Of a stretch of DNA of 5,124 bases, positions 1-5,124 are shown one piece after another (position 1 is the first letter of the stretch; the number at the start of each line of letters is the position of its first letter). The DNA is from SCUN01 sp964343975. GTDB lineage: Bacteria > Acidobacteriota > Vicinamibacteria > Vicinamibacterales > SCN-69-37. The notes below the pieces were generated by a model. The model was not told the origin of the DNA, did no database searches, and was given only the letters and a program-made list of their open reading frames with translations. The stretch lies in assembly GCA_964343975.1 (NCBI GenBank), contig CAYFLU010000218.1:1-5124 (forward strand), given 5' to 3'. Position numbers and translations under genes: made by a program.

Positions 1-1394
1 ATCTCGAGCTTCTCGTCCGGCGAATGCACGCCGGTCATCGTCGGGCCGAACGAGACCATGTCCATGCCCGGGTACTTCTCGCCGATGATGCCGCACTCGA
101 GACCGGCGTGCACCGCGCGCACGGCCGGCGTCTTACCGGTCATCTTCGTGTACGTCTGCTGCGCGAGCTTGAGAATCGGCGACGCGAGGTTGGGCTTCCA
201 CCCCGGATAGCCTGACGGCGCTTCGAGCGACGCGCCCGCCAGCTCGAACACGGCGGCAACCGTATTGGCTGCGTCCTTCAGTTCCGAGGCCACTGAGCTT
301 CGCTGACTCGTGGCGATCGTCACGCCCTTCTTGTGCGTCGTCAACACGGCGAGATTGCTCGATGTCTCGACGAGGCCGGCGATGTCGGGGCTCATTTTGA
401 TCACGCCGTGCGGCAGCGCGGCGATGGCCGCGAGGATCTTCTTCTGGACGGCGCGCGGGAACACGCGTGACACGCGTTTGCCTTTCGGCTGCACGAGCGC
501 GACGGCGACGTTCGGTTCGAGTGAGTCGAATTCCGCGGTGATGTCGGCGACACAGCGCTCGATGGCGACGCGGGCATCCGTCGCCTTTGCGGCGGGCACC
601 GCCAGCACCGCATGCGCGTCACGCGCGATCGCGTTGCGCTTGCTGCCGCCATCCATCGCCGCGACACGCGCGCCGAACGACTGCGCGACCGTGAGCAATC
701 GCCCGAGAATCCGGATCGCGTTGCCGCGTTGCTTGTCGATCTCCATGCCGGAGTGGCCGCCCTTGAGGCCCGACACCGTGATCGTCCACGTCACGAGTCC
801 TTTCGGCGCCGCGTCGAGCTTGAAATGCCAATGCCCGAGGTTGTCGCACGCGCCCGCGCACCCGACGCAGAGCTCGCCTTCTTCTTCCGAGTCGAGATTC
901 AGCAGGATCTTGCTTTCAACGAAGCCGGGCTGCAGTTCGTTGGCGCCGGTGAGTCCGGTTTCTTCATCGACCGTGAAGAGGAACTCGAGCGGTCCATGCA
1001 CGAGCGACTCGTCTTCCATGATCGCGAGATTGGTCGCCACCGCGATGCCGTTGTCGGCGCCGAGCGTCGTGCCTTCGGCCATCAGATGCTCGCCCACAAT
1101 CCGCAGCTTGATCGGATCCTTCAGAAAGTTGTGCACGGTGTCGGGCGTCTTCTCGCAGACCATGTCGAGGTGCCCCTGCAAACACACGCGCGGGCGACCC
1201 TCCATGCCCGCCGATGCGGGCTTTCTCACCACGATGTTTCCCGCGTCGTCACGCCACGCCTCGAGATCAAGAGAGGCGGCGGTCTTCATCACGAAGTCGC
1301 CGACGGCTTTCTCGTTCTTCGATCCGCGCGGGATGAGCGAGATGGCTTCGAAGTATTTCCAGACGAGGGCAGGGGCGAGGCCGGAGGTCACCAT
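1..1394 (-). CDS. pepD: Xaa-His dipeptidase (aminoacyl-histidine dipeptidase, M20 family), 3' end cut by window edge
   Basis: Cytosolic zinc dipeptidase of the PepD/carnosinase-like M20 group, which hydrolyses Xaa-His and other dipeptides. The visible 464 residues align along their whole length with E. coli PepD (485 aa) as I recall it. Metal-site motifs are all present: QGHLDMV (H75, D77), LGADNG (D114), the Glu pair in TVDEETG (E144, E145), NLDSEEEGE (D168) and GPTMTGVHSPDE (H457). Between them lie CAGACD, the lid-domain motif GLKGGHSGMEID, and the late motifs SGYPGW and VHAGLECG. About 20 C-terminal residues lie beyond position 1, so the gene looks intact. The ATG at 1394 is the first in-frame start; the frame closes upstream at the TAA ending the aminotransferase gene, which is in the same frame 42 bp away. 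The two genes are probably co-transcribed. Family and role are near certain; the physiological substrate is not. Confidence 0.95.
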   Translation of the reverse strand, partial: MVTSGLAPALVWKYFEAISLIPRGSKNEKAVGDFVMKTAASLDLEAWRDDAGNIVVRKPASAGMEGRPRVCLQGHLDMVCEKTPDTVHNFLKDPIKLRIVGEHLMAEGTTLGADNGIAVATNLAIMEDESLVHGPLEFLFTVDEETGLTGANELQPGFVESKILLNLDSEEEGELCVGCAGACDNLGHWHFKLDAAPKGLVTWTITVSGLKGGHSGMEIDKQRGNAIRILGRLLTVAQSFGARVAAMDGGSKRNAIARDAHAVLAVPAAKATDARVAIERCVADITAEFDSLEPNVAVALVQPKGKRVSRVFPRAVQKKILAAIAALPHGVIKMSPDIAGLVETSSNLAVLTTHKKGVTIATSQRSSVASELKDAANTVAAVFELAGASLEAPSGYPGWKPNLASPILKLAQQTYTKMTGKTPAVRAVHAGLECGIIGEKYPGMDMVSFGPTMTGVHSPDEKLE

Positions 1395-1408
1395 GAGGAC
1401 ATCATAGA

Positions 1409-1413
1409 CCTCC
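1409..1413 (-). promoter_or_regulatory. Shine-Dalgarno GGAGG ahead of pepD
   Basis: GGAGG on the minus strand lies in the 42-bp gap between the aminotransferase stop and pepD. It is 14 nt from the in-frame pepD ATG at 1394, which is long. It is ideally spaced (6 nt) from an out-of-frame ATG at 1402, itself preceded by another ATG at 1405. That frame reads Met-Met-Ser-Ser-Trp and stops at 1388, overlapping the pepD start. Either the site serves pepD directly at suboptimal distance, or ribosomes end the five-codon frame and restart on pepD. Confidence 0.6.
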
Positions 1414-1436
1414 GGATTGCAGGCGGGAGTACCGGC

Positions 1437-2918
1437 TTACGCCGTGCGCGGGCCTTCGAGAATCGCGCGCCGCACGAGCGAGATGAGCAGCTGGAGCTCG
1501 CCATCCGTCAGGCCGAAGTGCGGCGTGAAGCGGAGCGAGTTTTCGCCGCCGTGGATCACGCCGAGTCCATGCTCCCGGAGCCATTCCTCGAGCGAGCCGG
1601 TGCCGTAGGCCTTGAACTGTTTGCCGAGTTCGCACGAGAAGAGCAGGCCCGTGCCCTGGGCTTTCGTGATGAGGCCCGGAAATTCGAGGCGCAGCGCTTC
1701 GAGCGCGGCCACGGCCTGCTGCCCGCGCGTGCGGATGTTCGCGCGCAGGTCGGGCGTGAGGCGGCCGAGCACGGTGGTGGCAATGTCGAGCGCGCGCGGA
1801 TTGCCGGTCATCGTGTTGCCGTACGTGCCGTTCTTGTAGAGCGCGGCGGCGTGCGGCGTCACGGCGAGCACCGACAGCGGATACTGCCCGCCGTTGATCG
1901 CCTTCGAGTACGTCTCCATGTCGGGCGGCGTGATGCCGGTGAAGCCGGGGTAGTCGATGATCGACAGCACACCGTGGGCGCGGAGGCCCGCCTGGATCGA
2001 GTCGATGAGCAGCAACGCGCCGTGCGCCTCGGTGAGCGCGCGCGCGGCGTCGTAGAAGGCGCGCGGTACGGCGCGGCCGGGATCGCCTTCGCCCATCACG
2101 GGTTCGAGGAACATCGCTTCGATGAACCAGCCGTGCGCGTCGGCGTCGGCAAATGTCTTCGTCAGCGCGTCCACGTTGTACGGCTCGACCACGAGCACGC
2201 TGTGCTCGTCGCGGAACGACGCGAGGTGCTGCACGTAGCTCTTGCGGCTCGAGTCGGAGTAGAGCGCGGGCCGTTCGGTGCGGCCGTGGAAGCTGCCCTT
2301 CACGACCACGCGCTTGATCGTCTTCCCCGCATGGCGCGCGCCCGGATCGGTCATGAGCTTCGCGTTCACGTCGACGATGCGGCTGGCGAGCGACACGGAT
2401 TCGGAGCCGGAGTTCAGGCAGAGGAATTTCTCGTAAGGGCAGTGGCCGTGCGTGTGGCCGATTTCCTTGCGCATCGCGCGCGCGAAGCGCAGCTGCGCGA
2501 GGTTCGGCGTCATCACGTTGGCCATGGCCTGAGGTCTGGCCATCACATCGAGCACGTCGGCCGGCGTGTGCGCGAAGCCGAGCATGCCGTAGCCGCCCGA
2601 GTCGTAGAGCACCGCGCCTTTCAGCGTCACGATCCACGGCCCGCGCGCCACGAGGGCGACGTAGGGATTCGCGGTGTCGTTCGAATAGAAGTTCAGGATG
2701 CCGCCCTGTACTTCGCGGATCTGGGCGTCTTCGTCGAGATCGAGCAATTCCGGCAGCTCCGCGCGCACGCGCGCGTATTCGATGGCGGCGGCCGCGATGG
2801 CGTCGGCGAGCGCCGGGTGGGTAGCCGCGTGCGTCTCGATGGTCTGGTCGTCGAGACCGGTGGTGCGCCGACGGCCCGCGTGGGCCCGCAGGGGGGCGAG
2901 GGTATCGAGAAACGCCAT
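1437..2918 (-). CDS. Class-III PLP-dependent aminotransferase, substrate unknown
   Basis: A 493-residue fold-type I, class-III (ornithine/omega-amino acid type) aminotransferase, presumably cytosolic. In order: an N-terminal extension of roughly 90 residues; GAVLYDSGGYGMLG (101-114); the phosphate-binding loop LNSGSESV (168-175); KGSFHGRT (207-214); LEPVMGEG (271-278); the PLP-nitrogen aspartate in LIDSIQAG (D306, Q309); the Schiff-base lysine in TYSKAINGGQYP (K339); and YGNTMTGNP (366-374). Typical ArgD/OAT proteins are about 400-430 aa and read Asp-Glu-Val/Ile-Gln where this has Asp-Ser-Ile-Gln, so it is a divergent clade. The open frame runs upstream to 3281, but that part is antisense to the regulator gene; the Met at 2918 is the sensible start. 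No Shine-Dalgarno is visible. It is divergent from an Lrp/AsnC regulator and followed by pepD, which points to amino-acid catabolism. Lysine, ornithine, beta-alanine or GABA are possible donors; I cannot choose. Confidence 0.92.
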   Translation of the reverse strand: MAFLDTLAPLRAHAGRRRTTGLDDQTIETHAATHPALADAIAAAAIEYARVRAELPELLDLDEDAQIREVQGGILNFYSNDTANPYVALVARGPWIVTLKGAVLYDSGGYGMLGFAHTPADVLDVMARPQAMANVMTPNLAQLRFARAMRKEIGHTHGHCPYEKFLCLNSGSESVSLASRIVDVNAKLMTDPGARHAGKTIKRVVVKGSFHGRTERPALYSDSSRKSYVQHLASFRDEHSVLVVEPYNVDALTKTFADADAHGWFIEAMFLEPVMGEGDPGRAVPRAFYDAARALTEAHGALLLIDSIQAGLRAHGVLSIIDYPGFTGITPPDMETYSKAINGGQYPLSVLAVTPHAAALYKNGTYGNTMTGNPRALDIATTVLGRLTPDLRANIRTRGQQAVAALEALRLEFPGLITKAQGTGLLFSCELGKQFKAYGTGSLEEWLREHGLGVIHGGENSLRFTPHFGLTDGELQLLISLVRRAILEGPRTA

Positions 2919-2924
2919 GTAGGC

Positions 2925-2930
2925 AGTATG
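2925..2930 (-). promoter_or_regulatory. Possible -10 element for the aminotransferase operon (leaderless start)
   Basis: The minus strand reads CATACT (4 of 6 to TATAAT), ending 6 nt before the ATG at 2918, so transcription would begin at or next to the start codon. This would explain the absence of a Shine-Dalgarno sequence. A good -35-like TTGACC (2947 to 2942) is only 11 nt upstream, too close for a standard sigma-70 spacer, so the pair is not a textbook promoter. Low confidence. Confidence 0.25.
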
Positions 2931-2959
2931 CGAGGTCGATTGGTCAATAAGTAGTGCTG

Positions 2960-2971
2960 ATCTGTTCAGAT
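2960..2971. promoter_or_regulatory. 12-bp palindrome, candidate operator for the Lrp/AsnC regulator
   Basis: ATCTG-TT-CAGAT forms a perfect inverted repeat with 5-bp arms around a 2-bp centre, in the 78-bp divergent region. It lies just upstream of the regulator's likely -10 and about 42 bp upstream of the aminotransferase start, so a protein bound there could affect both promoters. Lrp-family proteins typically bind short, AT-rich, imperfect dyads of 12-15 bp in their own divergent promoters. It is not a clear match to the E. coli Lrp consensus. The operator role is inferred. Confidence 0.4.
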
Positions 2972-2977
2972 TCACGG

Positions 2978-2983
2978 TATATT
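2978..2983 (+). promoter_or_regulatory. Likely -10 element (TATATT) of the regulator gene
   Basis: TATATT matches TATAAT at 5 of 6 positions and sits in the most AT-rich patch of the region. It ends 13 nt before the GTG start, implying a 5' leader of only about 7 nt and fitting the lack of a clear Shine-Dalgarno. No convincing -35 is found 16-18 nt upstream (TGCTGA at 2955-2960), so activation or weak basal activity is possible. The palindrome at 2960-2971 would lie in the spacer, a position suited to autorepression. Confidence 0.4.
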
Positions 2984-2996
2984 TCGGCGAATCGAC

Positions 2997-3428
2997 GTGA
3001 AGCTCAGTCAGACGGACCAGCGGCTCCTCACTCTGCTCAGGGAAAACGCGCGCACCTCCACGGCGCAGCTCGCGCGCAAGCTGGGTGTGTCGCGAACGAC
3101 GGTGCAGAGTCGGCTGGAGCGGCTCGAGCGCGACGGCGTGATCGGCGGCTACACCGTGCGGCTCACCGACGAGCACGAGCACGGCCGCATCCGCGCGCAC
3201 ATCATGATTGCGGTGCATCCGAAGCAGCAGACGTCGGTTGTGGCGTCGCTCCGCGCGATGCCGGAACTGCGCAGCCTGCACTCGGTGAGCGGCACCTACG
3301 ACCTCATCGCAATCGCGGTTGTGCCGGCCGTGAGCGACATGGACGTCCTCACCGATCGCATCGGCGCGCTGGAGGGCGTGGACCGCACGACGTCATCGAT
3401 CGTGCTGTCGACGAAGTTCGAGCGATGA
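2997..3428 (+). CDS. Lrp/AsnC-family transcriptional regulator
   Basis: A 143-residue feast/famine regulator, close to the usual ~150 aa. An N-terminal winged helix-turn-helix spans about residues 4-52: the family opening SQTDQRLLTLLRENART, then helix 2 TAQLARKLG (22-30), recognition helix SRTTVQSRLERLE (32-44) and the wing GVIGGYTVRL. A linker leads to the RAM effector/oligomerisation domain (about 64-143), with beta strand AHIMIAVHP, LHSVSGTYDLI carrying the G99-x-Y-D-L effector-pocket signature, and a final strand TTSSIVLSTKFE. Start is GTG at 2997: the only codons upstream before a stop at 2958 are not usual starts. It is divergent from the aminotransferase-pepD unit, so it probably controls those genes and itself in response to an amino acid. 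Its stop overlaps the start of an esterase-like remnant. The ligand is unknown. Confidence 0.95.
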   Translation: MKLSQTDQRLLTLLRENARTSTAQLARKLGVSRTTVQSRLERLERDGVIGGYTVRLTDEHEHGRIRAHIMIAVHPKQQTSVVASLRAMPELRSLHSVSGTYDLIAIAVVPAVSDMDVLTDRIGALEGVDRTTSSIVLSTKFER

Positions 3429-3676
3429 CGAACAAGAGCCGGCAGCGCGGCCTTGCCTCGGACGTGCGCGTGTGGTTGTCGATCGGCATGCAGGAAGGTG
3501 ACGAGGCCATTGCCGACACCCGTCGTCTGCGCGATGTGATCGTCGCGATGCGGCGCGGCAACCGGTCACGGTTGCGGTATGTGGAGTATTCGGGCGGCAC
3601 GCACAGTGAAGACGCGTGGCGCGACCAGCTGCGGGATGCGCTGGATGCTACTGCCAGCCGCCGCCCAGCGCTTTGA
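3425..3676 (+). CDS. Orphan C-terminal fragment of an alpha/beta-hydrolase esterase
   Basis: An 83-codon frame whose residues 13-74 look like the last part of a putative esterase (PF00756/esterase D-like alpha/beta-hydrolase). VRVWLSIGMQEGDEA (14-28) matches the strand and loop that normally read close to WLDVGTxEG. TRRLRDVIVAM (32-42) matches the following helix, and LRYVEYSGGTHSEDAW (50-65) carries the catalytic-histidine region (H60). The nucleophile-elbow Ser (GxSxG) and the rest of the fold are missing: upstream lies the regulator in another frame. It therefore cannot be a complete hydrolase. The ATG overlaps the regulator's TGA (ATGA), so it could be translated by coupling. The last nine residues (75-83, ATASRRPAL) read into the 3' end of the convergent efflux gene and look unrelated to the family, suggesting loss of the original stop. 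Probably a decaying remnant; a retained small protein is the alternative. Confidence 0.65.
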   Translation: MTNKSRQRGLASDVRVWLSIGMQEGDEAIADTRRLRDVIVAMRRGNRSRLRYVEYSGGTHSEDAWRDQLRDALDATASRRPAL

Positions 3677-5051
3677 TCAGCGCCACGGTGGTGGTGAGGC
3701 GTGAGCCGTCGAGCTGCACGGCCGTGCGCCGCGCGGTGAGCACCGCCTGCTGCGACGAGACGAGGTCGAGCGCCGACGAGGCGCCCGCGTTGTAGCGGCT
3801 GGTGGCGATCGCGAGCGCGCGCTCTGCGGCGGCGACGGCCGCGGCCTGCGAGGCGCGCGCCTGGTCCACGGCGCCGAGCGTCGACAGCGCGTCCTGCACT
3901 TCACGAAACGCCTTCAAGGTCACCGCGCGATAGTCGGCCACCGCGGCGTCGTAGCCCGCGTCGGCAAATTGCTGGCGCGCCTGCTTGGCGCCGTTGTCGA
4001 AGAGGTTCTGCGCCGCCGCCGCGCCGAGAGACCAGATCCAGCTCGGCGCGTCGAGGATCTTCGAGAACGCGCTGGCCTTGAGGCCGCCGCTCGTCGCGAG
4101 CACGAGCGACGGGAAGAACGCGGACCGCGCGATGCCGACCTTCGCGTTCGCCACAGCCACGGCGCGTTCCGCCGAGGCGATGTCCGGACGCCGCTCGAGC
4201 AGCTCTGACGGCGTTTCGAGCGCCACCGGCGGCACCGTGCGCGTCATCTGGGCCGCGGCCACACGGAAGCCGGCCGCCGGCTGGCCCGCGAGCACCGCGA
4301 TCGCATGCTCGAGACCCGAGCGCTGATCCCGCAGGAGCGCGAGCTGCGTGCGCGTGGTCTCGAGCACCGTCTGCTGTTGCGCGAGGTCGAGGCCCGACAC
4401 GAGTCCGCCGTCATGCCGCGCGCGAATCAACGCCAGCTGCTTCTCGAGCAGCGCGATGGATTCGGTGACGACGCCGATCTCGGCGTCGAGGCGGCGGAGG
4501 GTGAAGTAATTGGCCGCGAGATCCGACGTGATTGCGAGCCGCACGTTCTCGAGATCATCCTCCGCGCCGGTTTCGCCGGCCCGCGCCGCGTCGATGTTCG
4601 CGAGCCGCTTGCCGAACAGATCCATTTCGTACGACGCCGACGGCAACAAGCTGATCGTCGGTCCCGTCGTCGTCACGCCCGAGGCCGTGCTCGTGCGCGA
4701 CTCCGTGAGGCCCGCGGTGGCGTCGATCGACGGCAGCGTGGGTGCGAGCGCCTGCTGCGTGAGCGCGCGCGCCTGGCGGAAGCGCGCGGCGGCGCCGGCG
4801 AGTGTCGCGTTCGACGACACGGCCTGCGCTTCGAGCGCGGTCAGCGCGTCGTCTTTGAAGATCGTCCACCAGGTGCCGCGCGGAATGCGGTCGGAGGGCG
4901 CCGCGGGCTTCCAGCCGTCGGCGATGTCCCACATCTGCGGTGCGGGCAGTTGCGGCTTGTCGTACGGGCGCGGCGACGCGCACGCCGGCGCCAGCGCCAG
5001 CGCCAGCAGGGCGCTGAGCGCGAGGGCCGCCCGCCGGGCCGGAGCCGTCAT
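3648..5051 (-). CDS. RND efflux outer-membrane lipoprotein, TolC/NodT (OprM) family
   Basis: A 467-residue outer-membrane factor, normal length for the NodT/OprM family, which forms the trimeric exit channel of tripartite efflux pumps. A signal peptide (1-23: RR, then Ala/Leu-rich core) ends at a likely lipobox LAPAC with C24 as the lipidated residue; Pro at -2 is unusual. Two repeated OEP domains follow. Family motifs include YEMDLFGK (141-148), the coiled-coil helices around LAANYFTLRRLDAEI (178-192) and LVSGLDLAQQQTVLE (217-231), LLERRPDIASAE (284-295), then VGIARSAFFPSL, NLFDNGAKQA and FREVQDAL near the C-terminus. Its ATG overlaps the stop of an upstream gene (ATGA), so it is the last gene of an operon and translationally coupled; no strong Shine-Dalgarno is seen. 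The substrates exported cannot be told. It converges on and overlaps the esterase remnant by 29 bp. Confidence 0.95.
   Translation of the reverse strand: MTAPARRAALALSALLALALAPACASPRPYDKPQLPAPQMWDIADGWKPAAPSDRIPRGTWWTIFKDDALTALEAQAVSSNATLAGAAARFRQARALTQQALAPTLPSIDATAGLTESRTSTASGVTTTGPTISLLPSASYEMDLFGKRLANIDAARAGETGAEDDLENVRLAITSDLAANYFTLRRLDAEIGVVTESIALLEKQLALIRARHDGGLVSGLDLAQQQTVLETTRTQLALLRDQRSGLEHAIAVLAGQPAAGFRVAAAQMTRTVPPVALETPSELLERRPDIASAERAVAVANAKVGIARSAFFPSLVLATSGGLKASAFSKILDAPSWIWSLGAAAAQNLFDNGAKQARQQFADAGYDAAVADYRAVTLKAFREVQDALSTLGAVDQARASQAAAVAAAERALAIATSRYNAGASSALDLVSSQQAVLTARRTAVQLDGSRLTTTVALIKALGGGWQ
4988..5007. repeat. Three tandem copies of GCGCCA within the signal peptide of the efflux lipoprotein
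   Basis: Three perfect hexamer copies (4988-5005) plus a partial fourth encode the Leu-Ala repeats of the signal-peptide hydrophobic core on the minus strand. Gain or loss of one unit would add or remove two residues without a frameshift. Most likely just low-complexity coding of an Ala/Leu core. Confidence 0.6.
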
Positions 5052-5124
5052 TTCTTCGCGGCGCCTTCCGCGGCCGGCGCCGGCCGCTGCGCGTGCACCG
5101 TCTGTTTGTCGGCGAGCGAGTCGC
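5048..5124 (-). CDS. 3' end of an upstream efflux-operon gene (RND permease or periplasmic adaptor)
   Basis: Only the last 24 codons and the TGA are visible, reading DSLADKQTVHAQRPAPAAEG followed by AAKK. The frame stays open to the right edge and its TGA overlaps the ATG of the outer-membrane factor by four bases, the usual arrangement inside an RND pump operon. A Pro/Ala-rich, Lys-ended polar tail is common at the cytoplasmic C-terminus of RND permeases and also on membrane-fusion proteins, so the identity comes from gene order, not homology. A permease directly before the outer-membrane factor is the commoner order. Confidence 0.6.
   Translation of the reverse strand, partial: DSLADKQTVHAQRPAPAAEGAAKK
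5070..5087. repeat. 18-bp perfect GC palindrome upstream of the efflux lipoprotein start
   Basis: GCGGCCGGCGCCGGCCGC equals its own reverse complement. It lies in the last codons of the upstream gene (encoding Arg/Pro/Ala), 18 bp before the outer-membrane factor's ATG. In RNA it could fold into a 7-bp all-GC stem with a 4-nt loop near the coupled start. No T-tract follows, so it is not an intrinsic terminator. In such GC-rich coding sequence it may be incidental. Confidence 0.5.

Noticed and set aside
310..1407. A 365-codon plus-strand open frame opposite pepD
   Set aside because: Its translation (Ser/Ala/Arg/Pro-rich) resembles no protein, and pepD on the other strand has all its catalytic motifs.
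612..2954. A 780-codon plus-strand open frame running across pepD and the aminotransferase
   Set aside because: It is antisense to two clearly recognisable genes, has an Arg/His/Glu/Val-rich composition with no motif, and is the expected shadow of high-GC codon bias on the opposite strand.
2919..3281. Extension of the aminotransferase frame upstream of 2918
   Set aside because: The extra 121 codons cross the intergenic region and run antisense to the regulator gene, with no aminotransferase similarity; the Met at 2918 fits the gene boundary.
2954..3424. Upstream portion of the plus-strand frame that ends as the esterase tail
   Set aside because: It is out of frame with the regulator, Arg/His/Gly-rich, and has no GxSxG motif, so it is not the missing half of the esterase.
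3668..3685. GCGCT-TTGATC-AGCGC hairpin at the 3' end of the efflux gene as a terminator
   Set aside because: Five-bp stem inside the coding sequence with no following T-tract on either strand.
4555..4983. 142-codon minus-strand frame inside the efflux lipoprotein gene
   Set aside because: It is an out-of-frame shadow of the lipoprotein gene, Arg-rich with no recognisable motif.

Overview
This is a gene-dense stretch from a Gram-negative bacterium with high G+C (roughly two-thirds by eye) and strong G/C bias at third codon positions. The Gram-negative call rests on an outer-membrane efflux lipoprotein of the NodT/OprM type. The lineage cannot be fixed from the sequence; Gemmatimonadota, Acidobacteriota and similar high-GC soil or sediment phyla would all fit. 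I see no RNA genes, CRISPR array, insertion sequence or phage gene, and no gene-free stretch over about 80 bases.

Left part (1-2918, minus strand): a two-gene amino-acid/peptide unit. A class-III PLP-dependent aminotransferase (2918 to 1437) is followed after 42 bp by pepD, an M20-family Xaa-His dipeptidase (1394 to the left edge, lacking only the last ~20 residues). pepD lies almost entirely under longer, spurious antisense open frames, but it is unmistakable from its metal-binding motifs.

Middle (2919-3676): a 78-bp divergent intergenic region with an AT-rich core and a 12-bp palindrome separates the aminotransferase from a plus-strand Lrp/AsnC-family regulator (2997-3428, GTG start). This layout suggests the regulator controls both itself and the aminotransferase-pepD unit in response to an amino acid. 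An 83-codon frame is coupled to the regulator by an ATGA overlap. It matches only the C-terminal end of an alpha/beta-hydrolase esterase: the catalytic histidine region is there, but the nucleophile is not. It looks like a gene remnant or a re-used tail.

Right part (3648-5124, minus strand): the end of an efflux operon. A TolC/NodT-type outer-membrane factor is translationally coupled (ATGA) to the 3' end of an upstream gene that runs off the window, probably the RND permease or its periplasmic adaptor. The esterase remnant and the efflux gene converge and overlap by 29 bp with no recognisable terminator.

Nothing here is a clearly new defence or mobile system. The points most worth checking are the orphan esterase tail behind the regulator, the unusual aminotransferase clade (Asp-Ser-Ile-Gln in place of the usual Asp-Glu-Val/Ile-Gln), and the possible substrate link between the dipeptidase and the aminotransferase.
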